In this document: positions 1 to 7,590 of the stretch, one piece after another
Layout: every line of letters begins with the position of its first letter
Position numbering within the stretch: the stretch's first letter is position 1
Source: Spirochaetota bacterium
GTDB lineage: Bacteria; Spirochaetota; Brevinematia; DTOW01
DNA length: 53,313 nt
Assembly: GCA_025061835.1 (NCBI GenBank)
Contig: JANXAC010000011.1
Coordinates: 1-53,313, forward strand
Direction of reading: 5' to 3'
Made by a program: the position numbers and the translations under genes
The notes under the pieces: generated by a model
Database searches by the model: none
Told to the model about the DNA's origin: nothing
Seen by the model: only the letters and a program-made list of their open reading frames with translations

Positions 1-447
1 TATGATGTGTGTCAAACTTCCTCCGCCATCCAACTCACTGTATCCAACAACCGAACTAAAAGCACTATTCCATCCTCCTATCAGCCTTATGTTGTTGTTG
101 GATATCACAACACCGCTACCACTGTCGTTCAAACCACTACCGACTGAATACACACCTGACTGTATCAAGATGTTCTGTCTGTTGGTTGCTACAGCCTTCT
201 GTATTGCTACTTGAATAGTTTTGACAGGCCTATCCTTTGACAAGCCGTCGTTGGCATCGTCGCCGCTTGGTGAGACATACACTGGGTTGTCAAACACCTC
301 TTGTTGAGTTCCTGGACCTCCACCTGGACCTCCACCTGGACCTCGACTTGAACCACCAGCCTGGTTGCCCTCTGGAGATGGCGAGCAGGACAGCAACAGG
401 CTTGCAACAGACAAACTCAGAATCAAGATTGTCGCTACTCTCAACAT
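1..447 (-). CDS. Surface lipoprotein with DUF1565/beta-helix start, truncated by the window edge
   Basis: Reading the minus strand from the ATG at 445-447 gives 149 codons that stay open to base 1, so the 3' part is missing. A GGAGG ribosome site lies just upstream. The N-terminus is a lipoprotein signal peptide ending in LLLSC (cysteine near residue 20). A short Gly/Pro linker follows, with three GPG units encoded by a 12-base tandem repeat. Then comes VYVSPSGDDANDGLS, followed by a KTIQ-AI segment, the usual opening of the DUF1565/right-handed beta-helix family, and an ILIQSGVY strand. Family knowledge suggests a cell-surface beta-helix protein; substrate or role is unknown. The start codon choice is firm because the neighbouring ATG is in a frame that only gives a short shadow. 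Confidence 0.8.
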   Translation of the reverse strand, partial: MLRVATILILSLSVASLLLSCSPSPEGNQAGGSSRGPGGGPGGGPGTQQEVFDNPVYVSPSGDDANDGLSKDRPVKTIQVAIQKAVATNRQNILIQSGVYSVGSGLNDSGSGVVISNNNIRLIGGWNSAFSSVVGYSELDGGGSLTHII

Positions 448-617
448 ACATACCTCCTTGAATATTTTTCGCTTCTATATAAATATACTTGTCAAGTAGT
501 GATTTTTTGCAAAAAATTTTAGAAACCATTCCTAATCATTTGGTTATCCATCAACTTCTTATCCACATTATTAAGCATCAATAAAAATTTTAGACTACCG
601 TCAAAGACTTGGTATAG

Positions 618-646
618 TTGTTAGTAAAGAATATATTATTTATAAT
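618..646 (+). promoter_or_regulatory. Sigma70-type promoter for the dual cNMP-binding gene
   Basis: TTGTTA at 618-623 and TATAAT at 641-646 are separated by 17 bases. The predicted transcript starts about 13 bases before the ATG at 666. The longer reading frame beginning at 618 would overlap the -35 box, so 666 is the better start. Confidence 0.6.
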
Positions 647-665
647 TGCTTTCGTAGTTAAATGT

Positions 666-1919
666 ATGAGTGAATCAATAACTTTTAAGGTAGCAAAATA
701 TAAGCCCGGAAGTTACATAATGATAGAAGGAGATAAAATTCCTGAAGAGTTTTATATTATCCAAAGTGGGAGAGTTCAGGTATTTGAGACTATAGACCCA
801 ATAATAAGAGGGAGTAAGGATGGTGTTTCTCTGAATAAGGGGGATTTTTTCGGTGTTGTATCGTGCATGAGTAAAAGGAGTAATATGGAAACCGTTGTGT
901 CTTTGGAAGATACATCTCTACTGTGCATTCACAGGTCGCAGTTTGGAGACTTGATACAAAAGAGTGCTCCAATAGCAGTGAAAATATTGAGATTTTTCAG
1001 TCAAAAACTTAGAGAGTATGATACAACGCTTACTAAGCTTACTTTTAAATCACATACTGAAGAAGACCCTTATCAGTTATTTAACATAGCAGAATTCTAT
1101 TACTCAAAAAAAATGCAAGAGCAAGCGGCATACGCATACAAAAAGTATATAGAATACTGTCCTGATGGAGGTTATGTATCTGTTGCTAAGATGAAGCTTG
1201 CTTCAATAGACCCAATTATAGCGATGGCTGAACCTGATATAGACCCGCAAAAGTCAATTGAGAGGTATCATGATAATCAAGTTGTATTTTGTGAGCATGA
1301 GTATGGAGACAAGGCCTATGTAATACTCAAAGGTAATGTTAGAATAACAAAGTTCGTTAATGGTAATGAAGTTTTGCTTGCTGTTCTCAAGGAGGGTGAT
1401 ATATTTGGAGAGATGTCAATACTTGAGAATAAGCCTAGAAGTGCTACTGCTACCGCAGTAGGTGAAACCGAGCTTATGTATGTGAAGCGAGAGAATTTTG
1501 AGGCTATGGTTCATACCAGACCAGAAATAGCAACCAGAATAATAGAACTCTTAAGTGATAGAATATGGGCTATATACAGACAACTCGCTAACATAGCACT
1601 CAAAGAAGCAAATGCTAGGATATACGATGCTATAATGATACAGATTGAGAAGAATAGAATCACAATAAAACCCAAAGAATCATACAAACTCAACTTCTCC
1701 GTTGAAGACCTTATAAAGTTTCTTGGCTACAACATTGATGAAGGTAAGAAATACATAAAGTCAATATTAGATTCTGATAAGAACATAAGTATATCAGCTG
1801 ATGGTAAGATAGTAGTAAATGACCTAGATAAACTTTTAAAGGATGTTACCTTCTACAAGAAGAAACTGCTTATGGATCTCAAGATACAGCTTAGTAGGTT
1901 ACAACAGAACAAACAGTGA
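666..1919 (+). CDS. Tandem cyclic-nucleotide-binding regulator, Crp/Fnr type
   Basis: A 417-residue protein with two cNMP-binding domains (about 8-115 and 200-305) separated by a TPR-like helical stretch (about 133-180). The second domain has a full phosphate-binding cassette, FGEMSILENKPRSA near residues 247-260, with the Glu and Arg that hold a cyclic nucleotide. In the first domain the equivalent loop (FFGVVSCMSKRSNME) lacks them, so it probably does not bind. The C-terminus (about 310-390) resembles a Crp winged helix (VEDLIKFLGYN, then KYIKSILDS), although a DNA-binding role is not proven. Domain arrangements like this are, from memory, common in spirochaetes. The gene is monocistronic, with its own promoter. 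Ligand and targets cannot be read from sequence. Confidence 0.8.
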   Translation: MSESITFKVAKYKPGSYIMIEGDKIPEEFYIIQSGRVQVFETIDPIIRGSKDGVSLNKGDFFGVVSCMSKRSNMETVVSLEDTSLLCIHRSQFGDLIQKSAPIAVKILRFFSQKLREYDTTLTKLTFKSHTEEDPYQLFNIAEFYYSKKMQEQAAYAYKKYIEYCPDGGYVSVAKMKLASIDPIIAMAEPDIDPQKSIERYHDNQVVFCEHEYGDKAYVILKGNVRITKFVNGNEVLLAVLKEGDIFGEMSILENKPRSATATAVGETELMYVKRENFEAMVHTRPEIATRIIELLSDRIWAIYRQLANIALKEANARIYDAIMIQIEKNRITIKPKESYKLNFSVEDLIKFLGYNIDEGKKYIKSILDSDKNISISADGKIVVNDLDKLLKDVTFYKKKLLMDLKIQLSRLQQNKQ

Positions 1920-1942
1920 AGGATATTCTCAAATTAGTGAAT

Positions 1943-1972
1943 TTGAATTATTAGGGTAAGGTTTTGTATAAT
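1943..1972 (+). promoter_or_regulatory. Promoter for tRNA-Gly and the DUF2905 gene
   Basis: TTGAAT at 1943-1948, an 18-base spacer, and TATAAT at 1967-1972. The predicted start is around 1979, a few bases before the mature tRNA. Confidence 0.65.
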
Positions 1973-1983
1973 TTTATATACTA

Positions 1984-2056
1984 GCGGGAATAGCTCAGTT
2001 GGTAGAGCGCTTCCTTGCCAAGGAAGAGGTCGCGGGTTCAAGTCCCGTTTCCCGCT
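1984..2056 (+). tRNA. tRNA-Gly (anticodon GCC)
   Basis: A full cloverleaf can be folded by eye. The acceptor arm GCGGGAA pairs with TTCCCGC. The D-arm is AGCTCAGTTGGTAGAGC, the anticodon stem is CTTCC/GGAAG with loop TTGCCAA, and the T-arm contains GGTTCAAGTCC. The discriminator base is T and no CCA is encoded. The following start codon lies only five bases after the tRNA. Confidence 0.95.
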
Positions 2057-2061
2057 CATAG

Positions 2062-2295
2062 ATGACAGAGATAGCGAAGGTTCTAATTGTAACAGGAATT
2101 GTTATTCTTGTTATAGGTATCATTCTCTCGCTTCTTGATAGAGTTCAGTTCAACCAGTTCAAAGGGCTTCCAGGAGATATATTCATACAGAAAGATAACT
2201 TCATCTTCTTCTTCCCGATTGTAACGAGTATAGTCATTAGTATCATACTATCAATACTGTTCTTTCTGATATTTTCAGTATTTAGAAAACAATAA
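2062..2295 (+). CDS. DUF2905 small membrane protein
   Basis: A 77-residue protein with two hydrophobic segments (about 5-25 and 48-72) around the motif LPGDIFIQKDN, then FPIVTSIVISI. This is the DUF2905 pattern; the family has no known function. The ATG is five bases after the 3' end of tRNA-Gly and has no separate promoter, so tRNA and mRNA are very probably one transcript. Cleavage at the tRNA 3' end would leave a nearly leaderless mRNA. Confidence 0.85.
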   Translation: MTEIAKVLIVTGIVILVIGIILSLLDRVQFNQFKGLPGDIFIQKDNFIFFFPIVTSIVISIILSILFFLIFSVFRKQ

Positions 2296-2379
2296 TAGAA
2301 TCTAATCCATATCTATTCAAGGAAGTTCTTGTGAATTAAAAAACTAATTGGTAGTAGGATAATTCTGTGTATGGCAAAC

Positions 2380-2409
2380 TTGTAATTAGCAATTACTTAA
2401 ACTTATAAA
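2380..2409 (+). promoter_or_regulatory. Promoter for rimM
   Basis: TTGTAA at 2380-2385, 18 bases, TATAAA at 2404-2409. The ATG at 2419 is nine bases further on, so the leader should be about two bases long. Confidence 0.5.
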
Positions 2410-2418
2410 ATTATAGCG

Positions 2419-2925
2419 ATGGAAGAAAGGTATGTAGAGGTTGGTAGAATTTTAGGTAGGTTCAAGCTTGAAAATCAGGTTAAGGTTGAACCACTTTTGG
2501 ATACTATTGAAGAAATGTTGAGAATAAGTGAATATTATCTTAAGACGATGACTGGATACAAGAGGATCAAACTTAAAGTTGATTTTGTGGGTTCTAATTA
2601 CGTAGTCTATTATGTTGAAGATTTCAACCCTCAACTAGTTGATCACCTGAAGGGCAAAATTATTTTTACTCCTTATCAAAACCTACCAAAGTTGAGAGAA
2701 GACCAGTTTTATATAGCAGATCTTGAAGGTAGCACAATATACGAGAGTGATGGAAAAGAAATAGGCACTTTAAAGCGAGTTCTTACTGATGGAAAGAATT
2801 ATTTTCTAGAGTTTTTAGATTACATCATACCTCTTTCTAGTAGGTATGTTAGAAAGGTAGATATTCGCAGTAAGAGTATAATATTAACTGAAGTATTTTC
2901 AAATGAAAAAGAGTATCTTAAGTAA
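2419..2925 (+). CDS. rimM: Ribosome maturation factor RimM
   Basis: A 168-residue protein of normal RimM length. The N-terminal barrel starts with VGRILGRFKLENQVKVEPL. The C-terminal PRC-barrel begins at FYIADLEGSTIYESDGKEIG and runs through the FLDYIIPL stretch. RimM helps assemble the 30S head around ribosomal protein S19. In many bacteria rimM sits beside rpsP; here rpsP and khpA are 5 kb away on the other strand. The start follows a -10 box closely and lacks a Shine-Dalgarno sequence. The next gene begins 21 bases downstream and probably shares the transcript. Confidence 0.9.
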   Translation: MEERYVEVGRILGRFKLENQVKVEPLLDTIEEMLRISEYYLKTMTGYKRIKLKVDFVGSNYVVYYVEDFNPQLVDHLKGKIIFTPYQNLPKLREDQFYIADLEGSTIYESDGKEIGTLKRVLTDGKNYFLEFLDYIIPLSSRYVRKVDIRSKSIILTEVFSNEKEYLK

Positions 2926-2946
2926 TTTAATGCCGAATATTCATAT

Positions 2947-3378
2947 ATGAACAGAGACAATGCACCTATAATATTTACAATCGTTTTATCAACCATATTT
3001 GTGATACTTCTTACTTCTTTCATCTTCTCAAGAGGAGGAGTGATGGATACGATCCAAAAAGGGGAGGAGATATCTCAGCTTAGGGAAGAGGTATTAAAGA
3101 TGGAAAGACTTAATAATGAAAAATCTGAGCAGATTAAGAAGCTTAAGAGTGACGAAAACTATCGTAAATCTGTAGTAAAAGGACTAGGATTTGAAGTTGA
3201 TGAAGGTGAGTATGTATTTAGGTTTGAAAAGAATACCAGTGATAGATTATTGATAGACTCAAAATATCAGAAAGACACAAACAACATATTAACATTTCTG
3301 ATAGCTCTTGTAGTTTTTCAACTGGTGATTTTCGCAGTTATAGGTTTTAGAATGATCCTTGATATTTTTTGGAGATAA
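2947..3378 (+). CDS. FtsB/DivIC-like coiled-coil membrane protein with a second transmembrane segment
   Basis: A 143-residue protein. A transmembrane helix (about 8-28) is followed by a charged coiled coil (about 36-72), then the segment YRKSVVKGLGFEVDEGEYVFRF. That closing motif is what FtsB/DivIC septum-formation proteins have after their coiled coil. Unlike ordinary FtsB, the protein continues into a second strongly hydrophobic helix (about 112-138). The family call is therefore moderate. If correct, it acts in the divisome with FtsL and FtsQ; the second helix would return the C-terminus to the cytoplasm. It follows rimM by 21 bases and converges on the bactofilin gene. Confidence 0.55.
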   Translation: MNRDNAPIIFTIVLSTIFVILLTSFIFSRGGVMDTIQKGEEISQLREEVLKMERLNNEKSEQIKKLKSDENYRKSVVKGLGFEVDEGEYVFRFEKNTSDRLLIDSKYQKDTNNILTFLIALVVFQLVIFAVIGFRMILDIFWR

Positions 3379-3391
3379 GTTTTGTAGATTG

Positions 3392-3793
3392 TTATTTTTG
3401 GGTTGGTGGTGTAGTAGGTGTTTTTGAAGGCATTGAACAGTTTCCGTTGAAGATGCATCCCGATTCTATGTATAGGTCTGGTGTTTTTATATCACCTGTC
3501 AGTCTAGCACCACTTATCATCTCAAGTTTGTCTGTTGCTTCAACATTACCTATGATTTCACCGTAGTTTGTTATGTTCGCAGCTTTTATCTGTGCTTTGA
3601 CTACCGCTTTAGGTCCTACAACTAGATGTCCTGTAGCATCAATCTCACCCTCAAAAGTTCCCTTTATCATAAGAGATGTTGAAAACTTTAGAATACCCTT
3701 GAAAGATATATCTTCTGCTAAAACTGTGTTAATATTCTTCTCGTCAATAACATGCTCCTTCGGCATACCTAAACCTCCAAACTTGAACTTCAT
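3392..3793 (-). CDS. Bactofilin cytoskeletal protein
   Basis: A 133-residue protein from the ATG at 3791-3793. It shows the bactofilin repeat core: SLMIKGTFEGEIDATGHLVVGP, KAVVKAQIKAANITNYGEIIGNVEA, then GARLTGDIKTPDLYIESG. These repeats form a short right-handed beta-helix that polymerises end to end on the membrane. The Pro/Thr-rich tail (SKTPTTPPTQK) is disordered, as usual. A GGAGG lies seven bases before an internal ATG at 3764-3766 (MPKEHVID), so a start there, giving 124 residues, is equally possible. Bactofilins are linked to cell shape and, in spirochaetes, to the helical cell body. Confidence 0.9.
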   Translation of the reverse strand: MKFKFGGLGMPKEHVIDEKNINTVLAEDISFKGILKFSTSLMIKGTFEGEIDATGHLVVGPKAVVKAQIKAANITNYGEIIGNVEATDKLEMISGARLTGDIKTPDLYIESGCIFNGNCSMPSKTPTTPPTQK

Positions 3794-3982
3794 TATCAAA
3801 GATTTACCCAGCTTATTTCAATTTACTAATTCAAGTCTGATGGAATTCAAGACTTTCTTCTAGAACTTTTAAAGTCATTAGTAATCTAATATAACTTCTA
3901 ACAAGATTTTATTCTAACCAACTTTGTAATTTACTAGTTTATTCCCTTCTGAAACTTAAGAAGAAAATTAATATGATACTCG

Positions 3983-3988
3983 TATAAA
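3983..3988 (+). promoter_or_regulatory. Probable -10 box for proA
   Basis: TATAAA at 3983-3988. The -35 region is not convincing. An ATGGAGG ribosome site lies between this box and the proA start. Confidence 0.35.
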
Positions 3989-4009
3989 ATTTGTGAATGG
4001 AGGCTATCA

Positions 4010-5257
4010 ATGGGTATAAAAGAATACTGCGAAGATATTGCTAGAAAATCAAAAGAAGCATTTGAGATTATCTCAACATCACCCACTAGTCAGAAAAACT
4101 ATGCTCTATCGTTAATAGCGAAGCAGATAAGAGAGAATAAGGACTTTTTGATAGAGGAAAATAAGAAAGATATTGAATTCACTAGAAGCAAAGGTAGGTC
4201 TGAAGCACTCATTGATAGAGTTGTCTTGAATGAGAAGAGGATAGATGGTATAGTTGACGCTATACAGAATGTTATACTTCTTGATGACCCTGTTGGTAAG
4301 GTGGTGTATAGTTCTAGAAGACCTAACGGAATGATAGTTAATAAGATTAAAGTTCCAATAGGAACTATCCTTATGATATACGAAGCAAGACCTAATGTAA
4401 CTGTAGATGCAGCAACACTAATTCTAAAGAGTGGCAATACAGGTATTCTAAGAGGTGGAAGCGAGGCATATAACACAAATATTGCTCTTTCAAAACTCAT
4501 ATCAAAAGCGATAGAAGACGCAGGGCTGCCAAAGAATGCTATCCAGTATGTTGATAGAGTAGAACACGAAGTTGTTGATGAACTACTGAAGATTGATTCC
4601 TACATAGATTTGGTAATACCAAGAGGTGGAGAGGGACTTATAAGAAGCGTAGTTGAAAAATCCAAGATACCTGTCTTGAGGCAAGAGAAAGGCGTATGTC
4701 ATGTGTATGTTGATAAGAGTGCAGATAAGGAGATGGCAGAAAGGATCACTATAAACGCAAAAACACAAAGACCATCAGTATGTAATGCAGCAGAAACATT
4801 ACTTATACACAAAGATTACCCTTACAAAAAGGAACTACTTGAAGCACTGATAAAAAAGAATGTAAAACTCAAAGGATGTAGGCGAACCCTAGAGATAGTT
4901 TCAGTAGAGGAGGCAAGAGAAGAAGATTACTATAACGAATACCTTGACTATATTATGAATGTAAAGATTGTAGATAGCACCGATGAAGCAATAGCACACA
5001 TAAAAAAATATGGATCAGGACATACCGAATCTATAGTAACTAGTGATTATTTTGAGGCGAATAAGTTCCTATCCAAAGTTGATTCTTCAACAGTTATGGT
5101 TAACGCATCAACAAGATTTACAGATGGAGGTGAGTTTGGACTTGGTGCTGAAATTGGGATTAGCACACACAAGCTACACGCAAGAGGACCTATGGGATTA
5201 ATTGAACTAACATCAGACAAGTGGATTGTATATGGGAATGGTCAAGTAAGGGAGTAG
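4010..5257 (+). CDS. proA: Gamma-glutamyl phosphate reductase ProA
   Basis: A 415-residue protein, the normal ProA length. It catalyses NADPH-dependent reduction of gamma-glutamyl phosphate to glutamate semialdehyde in proline synthesis. The nucleotide-binding region reads VPIGTILMIYEARPNVT, with SGNTGILRGGSEA after it. The catalytic cysteine is C258 in QRPSVCNAAETLL. The C-terminal GGEFGLGAEIGISTHKLHA block is intact. The start has an ATGGAGG ribosome site. No proB or proC is next to it, so the gene stands alone and converges tail to tail with the following hypothetical gene, with one base between the stops. Confidence 0.95.
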   Translation: MGIKEYCEDIARKSKEAFEIISTSPTSQKNYALSLIAKQIRENKDFLIEENKKDIEFTRSKGRSEALIDRVVLNEKRIDGIVDAIQNVILLDDPVGKVVYSSRRPNGMIVNKIKVPIGTILMIYEARPNVTVDAATLILKSGNTGILRGGSEAYNTNIALSKLISKAIEDAGLPKNAIQYVDRVEHEVVDELLKIDSYIDLVIPRGGEGLIRSVVEKSKIPVLRQEKGVCHVYVDKSADKEMAERITINAKTQRPSVCNAAETLLIHKDYPYKKELLEALIKKNVKLKGCRRTLEIVSVEEAREEDYYNEYLDYIMNVKIVDSTDEAIAHIKKYGSGHTESIVTSDYFEANKFLSKVDSSTVMVNASTRFTDGGEFGLGAEIGISTHKLHARGPMGLIELTSDKWIVYGNGQVRE

Positions 5258-5258
5258 A

Positions 5259-6209
5259 TTAGTTCTCTGAAATTTGTTTGAAAGCCTTGTCTCTCATGTT
5301 TGCTATGAAACTATTCAATTCTTCAACAAGTGGTTTTAACTCGTATGAAATTAAGTCACTCGCTGAAACGAAATCACGTTTTTGCACACTACCAATTAGT
5401 GATTCTATTATGCTATTTATACTGCCAAATTTTGAAAAATCAAATGATTGTAGATAGTCAGAAAATAATTTGCTACCAGACGATGTGATTACATATCTCA
5501 AGAACTCAATGAGACTTATAAATATTTCTGAGAATTCGTATATTTCCTTTAGAGCTTCTTCGTCGTTTCCTGTCTGAAGTTTTAAAGGAATGTCGTCAAT
5601 TAACCTTAAGATGTTTGATAGATCATTATCTATAGTTGTATCAAAGAAAAGATTGCCTTCCTGGGATATCCTATCAAGAACTTTAGTTATGTCGTTCAAG
5701 AGTGTTTCAAGTTCGTCTAATTTATTCATAAACTCACTTTTCTTAGTATCATTTTGGAGTTCATTATAGGTGAAGTTAGATATAAAATTAACTATTTCAT
5801 TTCTTCGCAACACGTATTCGGACTTAGGAGAAAATATGAAGAGTATATTGATTGAAGTTATTAATACTTCTATTATCCAAGATCTTGCTTGATCAAAAGT
5901 TCCAAAATCAATATTTCCTTCTTTGATGTGTTTTCTAAGGTTTTGAGTGTAAGGTATAAGAGAGTGTAAGAGAGATGTTGATATTTCAAAATACGACGCT
6001 GTCTCAACTTCAAGATTTGAAACTGCTTTTATCTCAATTCTTTCAAGTAATGGGTCATCAACACTAAAAGGCTTGCCGTCAATCCTCAATTCTGTTATTG
6101 AGTGTCCATAGCTACTAACTATTTCTGCTATATTCTCAACAACATCCTTTATAGTTCTTTCGTTGTCAATGCTATAGTCAATCTTGTTCCCCATTATGTA
6201 TATGTCCAT
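5259..6209 (-). CDS. Uncharacterised helical protein
   Basis: A 316-residue protein if it starts at 6207-6209, which has GAGAGG seven to eight bases upstream. A second ATG at 6224 would add five residues but sits almost on the predicted transcription start. The first 75 residues look like a small beta-rich domain (MDIYIMGNKIDYSID, then LRIDGKPFSVDDPLLERIEI), reminiscent of a ubiquitin- or flagellar-assembly-like fold. The rest is helical and acidic, with long amphipathic stretches. There is no signal peptide or transmembrane helix. I do not recognise the family. It may be restricted to this lineage. Confidence 0.75.
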   Translation of the reverse strand: MDIYIMGNKIDYSIDNERTIKDVVENIAEIVSSYGHSITELRIDGKPFSVDDPLLERIEIKAVSNLEVETASYFEISTSLLHSLIPYTQNLRKHIKEGNIDFGTFDQARSWIIEVLITSINILFIFSPKSEYVLRRNEIVNFISNFTYNELQNDTKKSEFMNKLDELETLLNDITKVLDRISQEGNLFFDTTIDNDLSNILRLIDDIPLKLQTGNDEEALKEIYEFSEIFISLIEFLRYVITSSGSKLFSDYLQSFDFSKFGSINSIIESLIGSVQKRDFVSASDLISYELKPLVEELNSFIANMRDKAFKQISEN

Positions 6210-6229
6210 TACATATCCTCTCATAGTAT

Positions 6230-6260
6230 ATTATATCGTAATTATCTATTTATCTTTCAA
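6230..6260 (-). promoter_or_regulatory. Promoter for the 316-residue hypothetical gene
   Basis: On the minus strand, TTGAAA (6255-6260), a 19-base spacer and TATAAT (6230-6235). The transcript would begin near 6223 and include GAGAGG before the ATG at 6209. Confidence 0.5.
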
Positions 6261-6294
6261 ATTTTAGACCTTTTTGTTAATACAGAGTTTTTTA

Positions 6295-6324
6295 TTGAAT
6301 TTATAATGTATAGATTTTTATAAT
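6295..6324 (+). promoter_or_regulatory. Promoter for the tRNA-Val/tRNA-Pro pair
   Basis: TTGAAT at 6295-6300, 18 bases, TATAAT at 6319-6324. The start is predicted about 16 bases before tRNA-Val. Confidence 0.6.
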
Positions 6325-6346
6325 TTTTGAAACCAGTTCAGCAAGG

Positions 6347-6420
6347 GGGCGGTTAGCTCAGTTGGTTAGAGCGCCACTTTGACGCAGTGGAGGTCAGAGG
6401 TTCGAATCCTCTACCGCCCA
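6347..6420 (+). tRNA. tRNA-Val (anticodon GAC)
   Basis: The acceptor stem GGGCGGT pairs with ACCGCCC and the discriminator is A. Anticodon stem CCACT/AGTGG encloses loop TTGACGC, giving GAC. The T-arm reads AGAGGTTCGAATCCTCT. No CCA is encoded. Confidence 0.95.
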
Positions 6421-6424
6421 AGGT

Positions 6425-6498
6425 CGGGATGTAGCGCAGCCTGGTAGCGCACACCCTTGGGGTGGGTGGGGTCGCTGGTTCAAATCCAGTCATCCCGA
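6425..6498 (+). tRNA. tRNA-Pro (anticodon GGG)
   Basis: The acceptor stem CGGGATG pairs with CATCCCG, discriminator A. Anticodon stem CACCC/GGGTG encloses loop TTGGGGT, giving GGG. The T-arm reads CTGGTTCAAATCCAG. It lies four bases after tRNA-Val, so the two are processed from one transcript. No CCA is encoded. Confidence 0.95.
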
Positions 6499-6510
6499 CA
6501 TATATCAAAC

Positions 6511-7554
6511 TCATATCCTATCAGAAGCCCACTTAGCAGTCCTCGCAACAATTTCGTCTTTGTCTTCCACTAACTTATTTATGGTATCCCTTAAACTTTT
6601 AGCACCGTTGTTGACTGCAACTATTATCGCATTTCTAACCATCCCCCTTCTACCTGCTCTTAAGAACGCTTTACCCTTGAAAGCCTTCTTAAACTGATTA
6701 CCACTGGGTATTGACATAACGTATTTTAGGTTGAGGAAAGGAGTTATCTCGGTATTAAATTTCTTTATTCTCGTTACAAACTTCTTAAGGTAAAGGATCT
6801 TGTTAAATGGACACACTTCTTGACATACATCGCATCCGAAAATCCAATCACCAATCAAAACTGCTAAATCATCGGGTATCACTCTTCTGTATTCAATAGT
6901 AAGGTAAGATATGCACTTTCTGGCATCAAGGACATAACCAGAACTCATTAACGCTCCTGTTGGACAAGCAGTTATACACCTAGAGCAGCTACCACATCCC
7001 TTGAATTTAATTCTATCATCATACTCAATCTCAAGATCAGTTAAAACCTCTCCTATAAAAAAGAATGAACCAAGTTTGGAATTTATCACGCAGGTATTCT
7101 TGCCCTGAAAGCCAAACCCTCCAGCAACCGCAAAACCTCTTTCATACAAAGGAGTAGCATCAGAAAAAACTCTATACTTGAACTCTTTTTTTATCTCCCT
7201 CTTCAGTCTCTCCACAAACTCATTGAGCATTTCTCTAATTACAAAATGATAGTCATACCCCCAAGCATACATTGATACTCTACCAAACTCTTCAGAAGGT
7301 CTCTCAAAGTAAGAAGAATTGAAATAACTAGCACCAACAAGTATAACTGTTCTAACCCAGTTTTCAATCAGAGTCGCGTCAAACTTTTTCAATCTGTGTT
7401 CTTCAAGGTATTTCATATCACCATTGAGAGACTTTGATATCCAAGTTTGGTAGCTAGTAATTAAGTCAGGGTCTTTTGAAATTGAATAAGGTTCAACAAA
7501 AGAGACTATATCAAAACCAACATCAAGGGCAATACTTTTTATTAATTCCTTCAT
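6511..7554 (-). CDS. queG: Epoxyqueuosine reductase QueG
   Basis: A 347-residue protein. It is an iron-sulfur, cobalamin-dependent reductase that makes queuosine from epoxyqueuosine in tRNA. The central segment GFGFQGKNTCVIN is typical of the family. Two ferredoxin-like cluster motifs follow: CGSCSRCITACP with a later CISYLTIEYR, and CDVCQEVCPFNK. The C-terminal helical repeat (RRGMVRNAIIVAVNNG, then DEIVARTAKWA) resembles the HEAT-like tail of QueG. It is the last gene of the rpsP-khpA-queG cluster and is separated from khpA by a hairpin. Confidence 0.9.
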   Translation of the reverse strand: MKELIKSIALDVGFDIVSFVEPYSISKDPDLITSYQTWISKSLNGDMKYLEEHRLKKFDATLIENWVRTVILVGASYFNSSYFERPSEEFGRVSMYAWGYDYHFVIREMLNEFVERLKREIKKEFKYRVFSDATPLYERGFAVAGGFGFQGKNTCVINSKLGSFFFIGEVLTDLEIEYDDRIKFKGCGSCSRCITACPTGALMSSGYVLDARKCISYLTIEYRRVIPDDLAVLIGDWIFGCDVCQEVCPFNKILYLKKFVTRIKKFNTEITPFLNLKYVMSIPSGNQFKKAFKGKAFLRAGRRGMVRNAIIVAVNNGAKSLRDTINKLVEDKDEIVARTAKWASDRI

Positions 7555-7563
7555 TTAAAGAAT

Positions 7564-7581
7564 CCCGAGCGGTAGCTCGGG
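7564..7581 (-). terminator. Strong hairpin between khpA and queG
   Basis: CCCGAGC and GCTCGGG form a perfect seven-base-pair, GC-rich stem around a four-base loop. On the minus strand it follows the khpA stop and precedes queG. The trailing sequence is only ATTCTTT, so it may be a partial terminator or attenuator that lowers queG expression. Confidence 0.55.
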
Positions 7582-7590
7582 AGAGAAAAA

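Noticed and set aside
310-350. Short tandem repeats at the left edge considered as a CRISPR fragment
   Set aside because: The unit is 12 bases without spacers and encodes Gly-Pro repeats in frame within a lipoprotein.
618-665. A longer N-terminus (MLVKNILFIIAFVVKC) for the dual cNMP protein, suggesting a membrane anchor
   Set aside because: This stretch coincides with a TTGTTA-17-TATAAT promoter; the ATG at 666 is the natural start and the hydrophobic residues are probably not translated.
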